A stretch of DNA of 64,000 bases. Source: Streptomyces sp. RKND-216. GTDB taxonomy: Bacteria > Actinomycetota > Actinomycetes > Streptomycetales > Streptomycetaceae. Every line of letters starts with the position of its first letter. Positions within the stretch are counted from its first letter, which is position 1. The DNA lies in contig NZ_SSBQ01000002.1 in the NCBI RefSeq assembly GCF_004795255.1, positions 3,615,501-3,679,500 of the forward strand, in the 5' to 3' direction. This document shows, in pieces, positions 47,178 to 56,160 of the stretch. The translations under genes were made by a program, and so were the position numbers. The notes below the pieces were generated by a model, which worked only from the letters and a program-made list of their open reading frames with translations, made no database searches and was not told the origin of the DNA.

Positions 47178-49715
47178 TCATTCGGTCTTGATGGCCGCCA
47201 GCATGTTGAGCCGCGCGGCGCGCCGCGCGGGCCACAGCGCCGCCAGGACCCCGACCAGCGCCGCCAGCCCCAGGAACACGGCCAGCCGGTCCCAGGGCAG
47301 TACCAGCGCGTACGTCGTCAGGCCCGCCGCGGCGATCAGCTCGCCGACGGCCCAGCCGAGGAAGACGCCGAGGCCGATGCCCAGCACCCCGCCGAACAGC
47401 GAGATCACCAGCGACTCCAGCCGCACCATCCGCTTCACGCCGCGCCGGTCGAGGCCGATCGCGCGCAGCATGCCGATCTCCTGCCCGCGTTCGAAGACCG
47501 ACATCGCCAGGGTGTTCACGACGCCCAGCACGGCCACGACGACGGCCATGGCCAGCAGACCGTAGAGGATGTTCAGCAGCAGGCTGATCATCTTCGCGAT
47601 GTCCTCGGAGATGTCCTGCTGGTCCTGGACGAGGACGGCCGGGTTGTTCCCGAGGGCCTTCTCCAGTGCGTCCTTCACCTGGGCGCTCGCGCCGTCCTGG
47701 GTCTTCACCATCACCTGCATGTCCGTCACCTTGGCCATGTGCGGGGTGAGGGTGCCGGTGTCCAGCATGATGCCGCGGACGAGCTGGTTGCTCTCGTACA
47801 GGCCGCTGACGGTGAGCGTGCCCCGCTTGCCGTCGGCGTAGGTGACACGGAAGTCGGAGCCGATCTTCCAGTCGTGCTGCCGCGCGGTGGTGGTGTCGAC
47901 GACGACCTTGTCCCCGTCGGCGACGCCGGCCCAGGAGCCCTGCGTGAAGTCGAGCGTCAGCAGCTGGCCGATGGACGCGCCGTCGACGCCGGTCAGGTAC
48001 TCGGTCTCGCCGTCGATACGGGAGGCGGAGTTGCGCAGCGGCGAGCTGGCCTCGACCGCGTCCAGCGCGGAGAGCTTCTTCTCCACGTCGGGGGAGAGGG
48101 GCGAGAAGTTCGCCATGGAGACCTGGTAGTCGGCCTTGAGGGAGTCGGCGGCCATCTTCCCGATGGCCTGCTGCACGCCGCCGGCGACGACGGTCAGTCC
48201 GGTGATCAGCGTCAGGCCGATCATCAGCGCGGACGCGGTGGCGGCGGTCCGGCGCGGGTTGCGCACCGCGTTCTGCCGGGCGAGCCTGCCGCTCACCTTG
48301 AACAGCCGCAGCACCGGCGCGGCGGCGGCGATCAGCGGGCGGGACAGCAGCGGCGTCAGCACGAAGACGCCGACCAGCAGGAGTGCCGCGCCCGCGCCCA
48401 TCGGGAGCTTGCCGTCGTCCATGCCCGTCGCGTACAGCACCAGCGCGGCGCCCCCGCCGGCGAGCAGCGCGCCGAGGGTGTTGCGCAGCACCAGCGAACG
48501 CGTGGTGGCCGGGGCATGCACGCTGCCCATGGCGGCGACCGGCGGGATCTTCGCCGCACGCCGCGCGGGCAGCCAGGCGGCGAGCACGGTGACGAGGACG
48601 CCGACCACCAGGGCTGCGGCGCCGGTCGTCGGAGTGACGACCAGCGGACCGTCGGGCATCGCGCCGAGCCGGCCGACGAGGGCCCGCAGGCCGACCGCGA
48701 TGCCGACCCCCGCACCGAGCCCGGCGACGGCCGCGACCAGGCCCACGCTGACGGCCTCGATCAGCACCGAACGGGTCACCTGGCGGCGGCTGGCACCGAC
48801 CGCGCGCAGCAGCGCAAGCTCGCGGGTGCGCTGGGCGACGAGCATGGTGAAGGTGTTGGCGATGATGAAGACGCCGACGAAGAGGGAGATGCCGGCGAAG
48901 GCGAGCATGGTGGTCTGCATGCCCGACATCTGCTCTTCGATCATCTTCGACTGCTCGTCGGCGAGCTTCTGCCCGGTGACGGCCTCGGCCCGCTCGGGCA
49001 GGATGCCGGCGGCCTGCTTCTTCAGCTGCTGCTGCGAGGTCCCGGCGGCGGCCTCGAGCTGGATCTCGGTGTACTCGCCGGGCTTCGCGAACAGTTGCTG
49101 CGCGGTGGCGTTGTCGAAGAGCACCAGGGTGCCGCCTGCGGCGACGTTGCCGTCGTCGGTGGTGAAGACGCCGACGACCTTCTCCTCGCGCACCGGGCCG
49201 CTCACGGACATCCGGGCGGTGTCGCCGACCCGGTAGCCGGTGCGTTCGGCGGTGCGGGCGTCGAGGGCGATCTCGCCGCGCTGCTGCGGAGCCCGGCCGT
49301 CACGCATCGGGTAGCGCGGGTCCGCGCCGTCCGGTCCGCCGTAGTAGTTCGCGCCGCGGGTGCCCCAGCCGTCCCCGACCAGGTCGCCCTTCTTGTCGGC
49401 GACTGCGGTGAAGCCGGAGACGACGCCGGTCGCCGACGCGGCACCGGGCAGCTTCTCCGCCTCGTCCAGGGTCTGCTGGGTGAGGTTCGGGGGCGGGCCG
49501 GGCGCCGCGTCCTCCGCGTCTTTGCCGTCGCCGGGCTCGACGGCCACGTCGACGTGGCCGTAGCCCTTCTCGGAACTCTTCTGGAACGCCTCGGAGACGG
49601 TGGACGTGAAGACCAGAGTGCCGGAGACGAAGGCCACGCCGAGCATGACGGCGAGCACGGTCATCAGCAGCCGGCCCTTGTGCGCGAGCACGTTGCGCAG
49701 GGCTGTTCGGAGCAT
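47178..49715 (-). CDS. FtsX-like ABC permease (module 2)
   Basis: 845 residues, same double-FtsX layout as the permease at 26007-28586 (N-terminal AHKGRLLMTVLAVMLGVAFVSGTLVF, external domain, RTRELALLRAVGASRRQV, second external domain, RGQEIGMLRAIGLDRRGV, closing AARLNMLAAIKTE). Downstream partner of the ATPase at 49841-50620, 125 bp apart. ATG 49715 begins MLRTALRNVLAHKG, like its paralogue; longer frames lack homology. Confidence 0.88.
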   Translation of the reverse strand: MLRTALRNVLAHKGRLLMTVLAVMLGVAFVSGTLVFTSTVSEAFQKSSEKGYGHVDVAVEPGDGKDAEDAAPGPPPNLTQQTLDEAEKLPGAASATGVVSGFTAVADKKGDLVGDGWGTRGANYYGGPDGADPRYPMRDGRAPQQRGEIALDARTAERTGYRVGDTARMSVSGPVREEKVVGVFTTDDGNVAAGGTLVLFDNATAQQLFAKPGEYTEIQLEAAAGTSQQQLKKQAAGILPERAEAVTGQKLADEQSKMIEEQMSGMQTTMLAFAGISLFVGVFIIANTFTMLVAQRTRELALLRAVGASRRQVTRSVLIEAVSVGLVAAVAGLGAGVGIAVGLRALVGRLGAMPDGPLVVTPTTGAAALVVGVLVTVLAAWLPARRAAKIPPVAAMGSVHAPATTRSLVLRNTLGALLAGGGAALVLYATGMDDGKLPMGAGAALLLVGVFVLTPLLSRPLIAAAAPVLRLFKVSGRLARQNAVRNPRRTAATASALMIGLTLITGLTVVAGGVQQAIGKMAADSLKADYQVSMANFSPLSPDVEKKLSALDAVEASSPLRNSASRIDGETEYLTGVDGASIGQLLTLDFTQGSWAGVADGDKVVVDTTTARQHDWKIGSDFRVTYADGKRGTLTVSGLYESNQLVRGIMLDTGTLTPHMAKVTDMQVMVKTQDGASAQVKDALEKALGNNPAVLVQDQQDISEDIAKMISLLLNILYGLLAMAVVVAVLGVVNTLAMSVFERGQEIGMLRAIGLDRRGVKRMVRLESLVISLFGGVLGIGLGVFLGWAVGELIAAAGLTTYALVLPWDRLAVFLGLAALVGVLAALWPARRAARLNMLAAIKTE

Positions 49716-49840
49716 GTGTGAAGTCCTGGGTGAGCGTCCCGCGGCGGGCGCAGGACGGAGGCTGTGGGGTCTCGGGTGGGCTCGCCGCCGGCCGGACGCG
49801 GTCCGGTGAACGGCCTGAGGGGTGTCAGGCACCCCCTGGC

Positions 49841-50620
49841 TCACGCGCGGGGGTCGAGGGACTTCATGCGGTCCAGCACCGAGTCGGCGGTGGGGCCGGT
49901 GATGTCGTCGACGATGCGGCCGTCGGCGAGGAAGACGACGCGGTCGGCGTACGCCGCGGCGACCGGGTCGTGGGTGACCATGACGACGGTCCGGCCCAGC
50001 TCGCGCACGGAGTTGCGCAGGAAGCCGAGGACCTCCGCGCCGGAGCGGGAGTCCAGGTTGCCGGTCGGTTCGTCACCGAAGATGATCTCCGGCTTGGAGG
50101 CCAGCGCGCGGGCGACGGCGACGCGCTGCTGCTGGCCGCCGGAGAGCTGGTTGGGCCGGTGCTTGAGCCGGTCGGCGAGGCCGACGGTGTCCACCACGCG
50201 GTCCAGCCACTGCCGGTCGGGCCGGGTGCCGGCGATGTCCATCGGAAGGGTGATGTTCTCCATCGCGTTCAGCGTCGGGAGCAGGTTGAACGCCTGGAAG
50301 ATGAAGCCGACGCGGTCCCGGCGCAGTTGGGTGAGCTTCTTGTCCTTGAGCGTGGTGAGTTCGGTGTCGCCGATGCGGGCGCTGCCGCTGGTGACGGAGT
50401 CGAGCCCGGCCATGCAGTGCATCAGGGTCGACTTGCCGGAGCCGGAGGGGCCCATGATCGCGGTGAACTGCGCCTGCCGGAACTCGACGGAGACGCTGTC
50501 CAGGGCAACCACCTTGGTCTCGCCCTGTCCGTAGACCTTGGACAGGTCCGTGGCACGGGCGGCGGCGACGCCGGTGTGCGCGGTGGCGGCGGCGGGGGCG
50601 CCGGTGAAGGTGGTGGTCAC
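49841..50620 (-). CDS. ABC transporter ATP-binding protein, MacB/LolD type (module 2)
   Basis: 259 residues. Walker A GPSGSGKST, FQAFNLLPTLNAMEN, LSGGQQQRVAVARAL, IIFGDEPTGNLDS, VTHDP all intact. Very similar to the ATPase at 25174-26010, so the two operons are paralogues in opposite orientation. GTG 50620 with AGGAG upstream. Substrate unknown. Confidence 0.9.
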   Translation of the reverse strand: MTTTFTGAPAAATAHTGVAAARATDLSKVYGQGETKVVALDSVSVEFRQAQFTAIMGPSGSGKSTLMHCMAGLDSVTSGSARIGDTELTTLKDKKLTQLRRDRVGFIFQAFNLLPTLNAMENITLPMDIAGTRPDRQWLDRVVDTVGLADRLKHRPNQLSGGQQQRVAVARALASKPEIIFGDEPTGNLDSRSGAEVLGFLRNSVRELGRTVVMVTHDPVAAAYADRVVFLADGRIVDDITGPTADSVLDRMKSLDPRA

Positions 50621-50889
50621 GAGGCTGAGCTCCTGTCGGGGTGGACTACCGGATGACGTGTCCATCGTCCCGGCCTTCCGCGACGCCGGGATCCGTCCGG
50701 GAACCGGTTTCCGGGGGAGCCTTGGGAGGTACGTCCGGGAGGCCCGCTCCTACCTGGGGAGGACGGCGCCCCTGAGACGCGGTCCGGTGCGGGCGCCTTC
50801 CCCGCGGTTGTGCAGACCGGACGGTTTGCGTCAATTCCGGCCCTCTTCCCCTGCCGCGAGGCAGAGCGGGGAACGCCCTCCGACCTGCT

Positions 50890-50917
50890 CTGACGTGTCG
50901 TCAGGTAGCCTTAAAAT
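50890..50917 (+). promoter_or_regulatory. Candidate promoter toward bldA (CTGACG - 16 bp - TAAAAT)
   Basis: An unusually AT-rich patch in the 428-bp gap 50621-51048 contains TAAAAT (five of six to TATAAT) 16 bp after CTGACG, reading toward the tRNA. A second -10 candidate TAGTCT is at 50964-50969. No protein gene is seen in the gap. Confidence 0.45.
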
Positions 50918-51048
50918 AAGACAACTTCGAGGACTCGATCCCCAGCTCGGGCGCGGTCCTGGATAGTCTCTCTCCGTACCCCGCGTGGGCCGTCGCTCAC
51001 GCTCCGGCGTTGTGCCAGCTCCGTGCGGGGTGCGGGCGTGGAGCCAGT

Positions 51049-51134
51049 GCCCGGATGGTGGAATGCAGACACGACGAGCTTAAACCTCGTTGGCCCTCAG
51101 GGCCGTGCCGGTTCGAGCCCGGCTCCGGGCACCA
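51049..51134 (+). tRNA. bldA: tRNA-Leu (anticodon TAA), the bldA tRNA
   Basis: 86 nt with the CCA encoded. Acceptor GCCCGGA/TCCGGGC, discriminator A, anticodon stem ACGAG/CTCGT, loop CTTAAAC with anticodon TAA (51081-51083), a long class II variable arm (GGCCC-TCA-GGGCC), T loop TTCGAGC. It reads UUA, the rarest codon of Streptomyces. In Streptomyces this tRNA is bldA, needed to translate TTA-containing developmental and antibiotic regulators. Confidence 0.95.
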
Positions 51135-51658
51135 CCCCCTTTCCCTGCCGCCACGCCCCGCGCCCTCGACGAGGCCCCGTTCCGGTCGTTCCGTCCCGCC
51201 GTTCGGTGCGTTCGGCGTAAGGGTGTCGGCCGCTGCGTGGAGCCGGGGCGGAATGCAGGACGTGCACGCGCGTGAAAGCAACGTCGTGTCACTTTGTGGC
51301 GTCCCTTTCCTGTGCGCAATCCGGAGAGCGACGTTTGCGCGCACAAAGCGCCAGTGGTGCCACCACTGAAACGGTCGCGGTCCGTTGGTGATCCGCTGTG
51401 GTGCGGTGGTGCTCACCCCGGGCAAAAGCGCGCCCCATCAGGCTTGTTCGCGCCCTTCGCGTGCGTCGAGGCCGGTTTCCGCGCACCTGTTGACGGCCCA
51501 TTGGCAGGCTTGTACGTTCCCTTTTCGAAATTGCTTGCCCACGGTTTGCGTTCCCCCCACAGTCACCTCGGCCGTGAGCAGCAGGTGTGCACGCCTTTTC
51601 CACGGGACTGCTCGTTCTACGCGCGTTCCCGACCCCCCACATGGAAGGCCACAACCTC
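51135..51658 (+). other. Gene-free, lower-GC stretch before the SLT-like gene
   Basis: 524 bp. From about 51250 to 51600 the GC drops visibly, with runs such as CACTTTGTGG and TTTTCGAAATTG. Minus-strand open frames here lack GC3 bias or family resemblance. It likely holds the promoter and leader of the secreted gene at 51659. No c-di-AMP (ydaO) riboswitch signature is recognisable. Confidence 0.5.
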
Positions 51659-52228
51659 ATGACACGCTTCGCGAAGAGCGGCAGAGGCCGCCTCCTCTCC
51701 CGCAGCGCCGTCGGCCTCGCCGCCGGCGTCCTGGTCCTCACCGGCTTCTCCGCCACCGCCTCGGCCGCGGGCTCGGACGTCCCCCCGGCGCCGCGCGCCG
51801 GTGACACACGGGCGAACGCCGAGATCCTCGACGCGGCCTGCACCGTTCCCCCCACTCACGACCCGGCGATCATCAACATCGTCCATGACATCGCCACCCA
51901 GCGGGCCGTGACCCCGAAGGTCATGCTCGCCGCCTTCGAGGCGGGCTGGGTCGAGTCGCACATGCACAACCTCAACTGCGGCGACCGTGACTCGCTGGGT
52001 GTCTTCCAGCAGCGCCCGAGCCAGGGCTGGGGAACCCCCGAGCAGTGCATGGACCCGGTCCACGCCACGAACGCGTTCCTGGACCAGGCCATACCCAACG
52101 ACGCGAACAACCCGGGCTACACCGCCGGTCAGCTCGCCCAGAGCGTCCAGCGCTCCGCGTACCCCGAGCGCTACGACCAGGCCGAGGGCATCGCCCATCA
52201 GCTGATCGCCGAGGCTGCGGCCACCTGA
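51659..52228 (+). CDS. Secreted lysozyme/SLT-like cell-wall protein
   Basis: 189 residues. Signal peptide (SAVGLAAGVLVLTGFSATASAA). The mature part HDIATQRAVTPKVMLAAFEAGWVESHMHNLNCGDRDSLGVFQQRPSQGWGTPEQCMD resembles lysozyme-like domains linked to NlpC/P60 and CHAP hydrolases (E..H..N.....DS.GVFQQRPSQGWG), with a candidate catalytic Glu in VESHMHN and two Cys. ATG 51659 with a GGAAGG RBS; ATG 51641 overlaps that RBS. The next gene is a secreted M23 protein. Confidence 0.72.
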   Translation: MTRFAKSGRGRLLSRSAVGLAAGVLVLTGFSATASAAGSDVPPAPRAGDTRANAEILDAACTVPPTHDPAIINIVHDIATQRAVTPKVMLAAFEAGWVESHMHNLNCGDRDSLGVFQQRPSQGWGTPEQCMDPVHATNAFLDQAIPNDANNPGYTAGQLAQSVQRSAYPERYDQAEGIAHQLIAEAAAT

Positions 52229-52381
52229 CCGGCGAGCGCCGCCGCGGGCGCCGGGGTCCTCTCCTCACGGGGAGGGCCGCGGCTCCCCGCGCCGCGCCTC
52301 GTCGTGTGCACGATCTTCCGCCGTCCCGGCGCCGCGCGCACGGGACGGCGCACCCCCCACGATCTTGCCGGAGGAGAGCAC

Positions 52382-52891
52382 ATGCCCCTGTTTCCCCGCG
52401 GAATCCGAACCGCCCGCAGCACGGCAGCCGTGGCGCTGGCCGGTGGCGCACTGCTGACCGCGCTCACCGCCACACCGGCGGTCGCACAGCCCCACGGCCC
52501 GGCCTTCACCGGCGCCTGCCCCGCCGCCGGCGTCATCAGCCAGGACTACCACAGCGGTCATGACGGCCTCGACATCGCCAACAGCCGCGGTACGCCCCTC
52601 TACGCGGCGGACGCCGGTACCGTGACGCACTCCGGCACGGCCAGCGGCTACGGCCAGTGGATCCGCATTCGCCACGCGGACGGCTCGGTGACCGAATACG
52701 GCCACATGTACGAGCGCTTCGTCGCCGTCGGCGACACGGTCACCTCCGGCCAGCGGATCGCCTCCATGGGCAGCGAGGGTCAGTCCACCGGGCCGCACCT
52801 CCACTTCGAGGTGCACATCGACGGCGGCTTCGGGTTCGGCGACAACCCGCACGACTACATGGCCGCCCGGGGAGTCGGCTTCCCCTGTTAG
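52382..52891 (+). CDS. Secreted M23 family metallopeptidase
   Basis: 169 residues. Signal peptide ending TPAVAQP, then one LytM/M23 domain: GHDGLDIANSRGTPLYAADAGTV (HxxxD zinc site), GSVTEYGHMYERF and STGPHLHFEVH (HxH). It would cut peptide cross-links of peptidoglycan outside the cell. GGAGGAG RBS 5 nt before ATG 52382. Neighbour of another secreted wall-acting protein. Confidence 0.9.
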   Translation: MPLFPRGIRTARSTAAVALAGGALLTALTATPAVAQPHGPAFTGACPAAGVISQDYHSGHDGLDIANSRGTPLYAADAGTVTHSGTASGYGQWIRIRHADGSVTEYGHMYERFVAVGDTVTSGQRIASMGSEGQSTGPHLHFEVHIDGGFGFGDNPHDYMAARGVGFPC

Positions 52892-52910
52892 GAGCCTGAC
52901 GCTCCCGTCC

Positions 52911-52946
52911 GCGGGGCGGCGCCAGGCACGCACGGCGCCGCCCCGC
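52911..52946. terminator. Hairpin after the M23 gene
   Basis: A perfect 13-bp stem (52911-52923 with 52934-52946) around a 10-nt loop, 19 bp past the stop. Confidence 0.75.
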
Positions 52947-53102
52947 GTCCCGCCGCGTTACGGCCCACCGCAGTGGCTTCGGCACGTCGCCGCGCGCCGC
53001 CGGGCGGTGAGGACCGGCCGCGCCGGGAGCCCGGGCACACACAGCGGCACACTGAGCACGCGTACTCATGTGCCGACGTGGATGCCGCGGTGGACTGGGG
53101 AC

Positions 53103-53600
53103 ATGACGACGATCCGTGACGCAGCGCCCGCCACCGCAGCCGAGGACGCCTCGTCCCCCGACGACTCTTCGTCCGTCGAGCCCACCACGTCCCCCGACGC
53201 CGGCTCGTCCGACGCGCCCGTTCCGCCCGGCGAGGTCGGCGGAGCGGCGCAGGTGGCCCGAAACCCGCAGTCGCGCGGCGACGCCCTCCTCGGCCGCGTC
53301 CTCGCCACCGTGGTGACGTTCCCGCTGGCCTACATCTGCTTCATCGTCCTGGCGATCGCCTCGATGGGCTGCGCCTCGTGCGGCGATGCGGAGGCCGCCC
53401 GTTTCCACGACTCCCTCGAACTCGCCCACGCCGTCTACCAGTGGGGACTGCTGCTGCCCGCCGCCCTGCTCGTCGCCTCATGGCTCCTCCCGCCCCGCCG
53501 CCGGTCCGCCGGCCTGCGCCCGGCCCTCGCCGCCCTGGCCCCCGTCCTGGTCGTCCTCCTCATGCTCGCGGCCCTCTCCCTCGTCGGGGCGGCGAGCTGA
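53103..53600 (+). CDS. Small integral membrane protein
   Basis: 165 residues. Ser/Pro/Asp-rich cytosolic N-terminus (about 60 residues), then three hydrophobic helices: VVTFPLAYICFIVLAIASMG followed by CASCGD, YQWGLLLPAALLVASWLL, and LAALAPVLVVLLMLAALSLVG. The Cys pair after helix one is notable. No family recognised. ATG 53103 preferred; the upstream GTG frame lacks RBS support. Confidence 0.6.
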   Translation: MTTIRDAAPATAAEDASSPDDSSSVEPTTSPDAGSSDAPVPPGEVGGAAQVARNPQSRGDALLGRVLATVVTFPLAYICFIVLAIASMGCASCGDAEAARFHDSLELAHAVYQWGLLLPAALLVASWLLPPRRRSAGLRPALAALAPVLVVLLMLAALSLVGAAS

Positions 53601-53683
53601 AGCACCGTGCGTCCGGGGCGAGTCCGCGGCCGGGTAAAGGGGAAAGCTGTGTACGGGGCGTCGGTCCGAAGCCGGGAGGCGGC

Positions 53684-54154
53684 ATGGCGGTGCTGGTCTG
53701 CTCGTTGTACGTGCACGGGAACGGTCAGATGATCGAGCCGGGTGGGTACCGGCTGGTGCGCTTTCCCTACGGAAGCCGGGAGTCGTACGACCGGCACGGG
53801 ATGCACCAGACCCAACAGCCCGACGGCGACGGGTCCACATATCCGGACGAGCGGTCAGGGCTGATCTGGCCCGCGGCCGACGGCTGGGGCGACCTGGTCG
53901 CGAACATCCACTGGGAGGCCGGTGACTACACCGAGCTGCGGGACCGCTTCGTGCGCGACCCGCTCGGCCTGGCGGGCGGGGAGGACTCGACCGGCACCGA
54001 TCACCGGCGGCCGTCGCCCGGGATGCAGTGCTTCACCAAGACCCACGCGATCTTCGTGCATCCCGACACCCCGCTGGGCCTGAAGGTGGCGCACAACGAC
54101 GACCGGCCCCGGCGCCTGCTCCACGCGCAGTTCAAGCTCGCGATCCACGTCTGA
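53684..54154 (+). CDS. Conserved actinobacterial protein of unknown function (possibly DUF6623)
   Basis: 156 residues, no signal peptide or membrane segment. Begins AVLVCSLYVHGNGQMIEPGGYR and ends THAIFVHPDTPLGLKVAHN followed by LLHAQFKLAIHV, a jelly-roll-like strand pattern I recall from small Streptomyces proteins labelled DUF6623. GGGAGGC RBS before ATG 53684. Function unknown. Confidence 0.6.
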   Translation: MAVLVCSLYVHGNGQMIEPGGYRLVRFPYGSRESYDRHGMHQTQQPDGDGSTYPDERSGLIWPAADGWGDLVANIHWEAGDYTELRDRFVRDPLGLAGGEDSTGTDHRRPSPGMQCFTKTHAIFVHPDTPLGLKVAHNDDRPRRLLHAQFKLAIHV

Positions 54155-54174
54155 GCGGTGGGCCCCTCCCCGGT

Positions 54175-54939
54175 TCAGCCGGTCCGGGTCGCGGTACGGG
54201 AGGCGGGGGCGGGCGCCTCCCGCGTGACGAAGCTGTAGCAGGGCAGCGGGCCGCTGACCCGGAGCACCACGGCGTCCCGGTGCCGGGCCGCCAGGCGTTC
54301 GGCGACGGCACGGAACGCGTCCTGTCGTCTGGCGTCGACGAGGAAAGAGGTGCTGCGCACGGAGTCGGGCGCCGCCGGCCCCTCGGCCGACGCCACGGCC
54401 AGCGCCGCCAGGTCGTCCATCACCTCGCGGGCCGCGTGCCGCGCCCGGCGGCCCAGGCCGGCCGCCACCGTCTCGCCCAGCCGGATGCTCGCCACGTAGC
54501 CGGGGTCCCGGTGCAGCTCGTCCCGCAGCCTCCGCACCTGCGGGTCCTCGCGCATCAGCGCTTCCAGGCCGTCATCGGACACGGCCGCCTTGACGTTCAG
54601 TTCGAGCCGGCCGGCCACGCGCTCCAACGACTCCAGATGCCACGGCTCGGCGGCGGCGAGTCGTTCGCGGACCGTCTGCTCGTCCGGGGCGACGCTGCCG
54701 AAACCCATCGGCAGCACCGGTCGCCCGCCGGACGCGAGGGCCAGCAGCAGGTCCCAGTGGGCCGGCAGATCACGGCGCCGGGCGCGGAGCCCGGCGGGCG
54801 CGTCGCTGACGACGGCGGCGGTCGACCGTGCGGTGACGAGCCGCAACTCCCCGGGTGGCGCGCCCACACCGCACAGTGCGGCCGGCAGGCGGCGGCCGGG
54901 ACGCACCACGCCGTACAGGTAGAGGCCCGTCCCGTCCAC
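54175..54939 (-). CDS. GvpL/GvpF family gas vesicle protein (orphan)
   Basis: 254 residues. LYLYGVVRPG at the start, VLPMGFGSVAPDEQTVRERL, GRLELNVKAAVSD and RLELTGPLPCYSFV-like LRVSGPLPCYSFV at the end are the GvpL/F signatures. GTG 54939 with a GGGAGGG RBS. No gvpA, gvpN or other gas vesicle gene lies in the window, so this copy stands alone. It may have a different role from vesicle assembly. Confidence 0.85.
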   Translation of the reverse strand: MDGTGLYLYGVVRPGRRLPAALCGVGAPPGELRLVTARSTAAVVSDAPAGLRARRRDLPAHWDLLLALASGGRPVLPMGFGSVAPDEQTVRERLAAAEPWHLESLERVAGRLELNVKAAVSDDGLEALMREDPQVRRLRDELHRDPGYVASIRLGETVAAGLGRRARHAAREVMDDLAALAVASAEGPAAPDSVRSTSFLVDARRQDAFRAVAERLAARHRDAVVLRVSGPLPCYSFVTREAPAPASRTATRTG

Positions 54940-55179
54940 GGTTCAGCCCTCCCGCGTGCGTCGACGTTCACGCTGCACTGCTGCCACGGGCACCATTGTG
55001 GGAACGCGGGGGCTTGGCCCGCGCCTTCTGCTGGACCATGCGGGTCAACGGAAAGGTCACTCGCGGTCTCGGAACAATCACGGCCCTTTCGCTCGTTCTC
55101 ACCGCTGCACTAGCGTGCTGTTTTTGCCCAGGCATTACTCTGGAGGCAAGGCCGCGCCGTGCGGTCATGGAGGAGTGAG

Positions 55180-56049
55180 ATGAGGAGCAGCAACCCGGTC
55201 TTCTCGCGACGGGGACTCAGCCGAGACGGCGGTGCCGCCACCGGTTTCGCCGGCCAGCAGCAGGCCGGGAACCCGTACGCGGCCGGTCCGGCGGCGAACA
55301 ACCCGTACGCGACCAACCCCTACGCGCAGCAGACCGCTGCGCCGGGACAGCCCCACCCGCAGGGTGCCCCGCCGGCCGCGCCGGCGCAGACCGGCCGGAT
55401 GACGATCGACGACGTCGTCGCCCGTACCGGCATCACCCTGGGCACGGTCATCGTCACGGCCGCCGCCGCGTGGATCCTGAACGTCAGCCTCGGCGTCGCC
55501 ATCGCCGCGGCGCTGATCGCGATGGTCCTGGCCTTCGTGCAGATCTTCAAGCGCAAGGCCTCGCCCGCGCTGATCCTGGGCTACGCGGCCTTCGAGGGCG
55601 TGTTCCTGGGCGCGATCAGCAACTACCTCAACAGCTATGTCGGCAACGGCGTGGCGATGCAGGCGGTGCTCGGCACCATGGCGGTCTTCGCCGCGGTGCT
55701 GTTCATGTACAAGCAGCGGATCATCCGTGTGACCCGGCGCTTCTACAAGTTCGTGATGGCGGCCGCGATCGGCTTCATCCTGCTGATGGGCGTCAACCTG
55801 CTGTTCGCCGTGTTCGCGGGCGGTGACGGCCTCGGGTTCCGCTCCGGCGGTCTCGGCATCCTGTTCGGCGTGCTCGGCGTCGTGCTCGGCGCCGCCTTCC
55901 TCGCTCTGGACTTCAAGCAGGTCGAGGACGGCATCGCCTACGGCGCGCCGCGCGAGGAGTCGTGGCTGGCCGCGTTCGGTCTGACCCTGACCCTGGTCTG
56001 GATCTACCTGGAGTTCCTGCGGCTCCTGTCCATCCTCAACAGCGACTGA
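55180..56049 (+). CDS. Bax inhibitor-1/YccA family membrane protein
   Basis: 289 residues. N-terminal 70 residues are polar with an NPYA motif repeated four times (NPYAAG, NNPYAT, NPYAQQ). Seven hydrophobic helices follow, with EGVFLGAISNYL, and a C-terminal DFKQVEDGIAYGAPREESWLAAFGLTLTLVWIYLEFLRLL that is typical of the Bax-inhibitor-like (DUF4870/BI-1) Streptomyces proteins. GGAGGAG RBS 4 nt before ATG 55180. Confidence 0.85.
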   Translation: MRSSNPVFSRRGLSRDGGAATGFAGQQQAGNPYAAGPAANNPYATNPYAQQTAAPGQPHPQGAPPAAPAQTGRMTIDDVVARTGITLGTVIVTAAAAWILNVSLGVAIAAALIAMVLAFVQIFKRKASPALILGYAAFEGVFLGAISNYLNSYVGNGVAMQAVLGTMAVFAAVLFMYKQRIIRVTRRFYKFVMAAAIGFILLMGVNLLFAVFAGGDGLGFRSGGLGILFGVLGVVLGAAFLALDFKQVEDGIAYGAPREESWLAAFGLTLTLVWIYLEFLRLLSILNSD

Positions 56050-56081
56050 CCCGGCGGCCCACGGCGGCCGGAGCAGACGTG

Positions 56082-56119
56082 GGAAGGGCCCGCGAGGCGA
56101 ACGCCTCGCGGGCCCTTCC
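56082..56119. terminator. 17-bp terminator hairpin after the BI-1 gene
   Basis: Arms 56082-56098 and 56103-56119 are exactly complementary around GAAC, between the BI-1 gene and the convergent DUF4287 gene. Confidence 0.8.
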
Positions 56120-56160
56120 GTCTGTCCGTTCCGGGTTCGGTGCCCTTCCGGAGGGCGTGG

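Noticed and set aside
50901..50920. Possible iron box (AGGTAGCCTTA) upstream of bldA
   Set aside because: Only one half resembles the DmdR/IdeR palindrome and no iron gene is nearby; better explained as an AT-rich promoter.
51289..51855. 188-codon minus-strand frame before the SLT-like gene
   Set aside because: It overlaps the signal-peptide region of a well-supported plus-strand gene and shows no family pattern or GC3 bias in the low-GC part.
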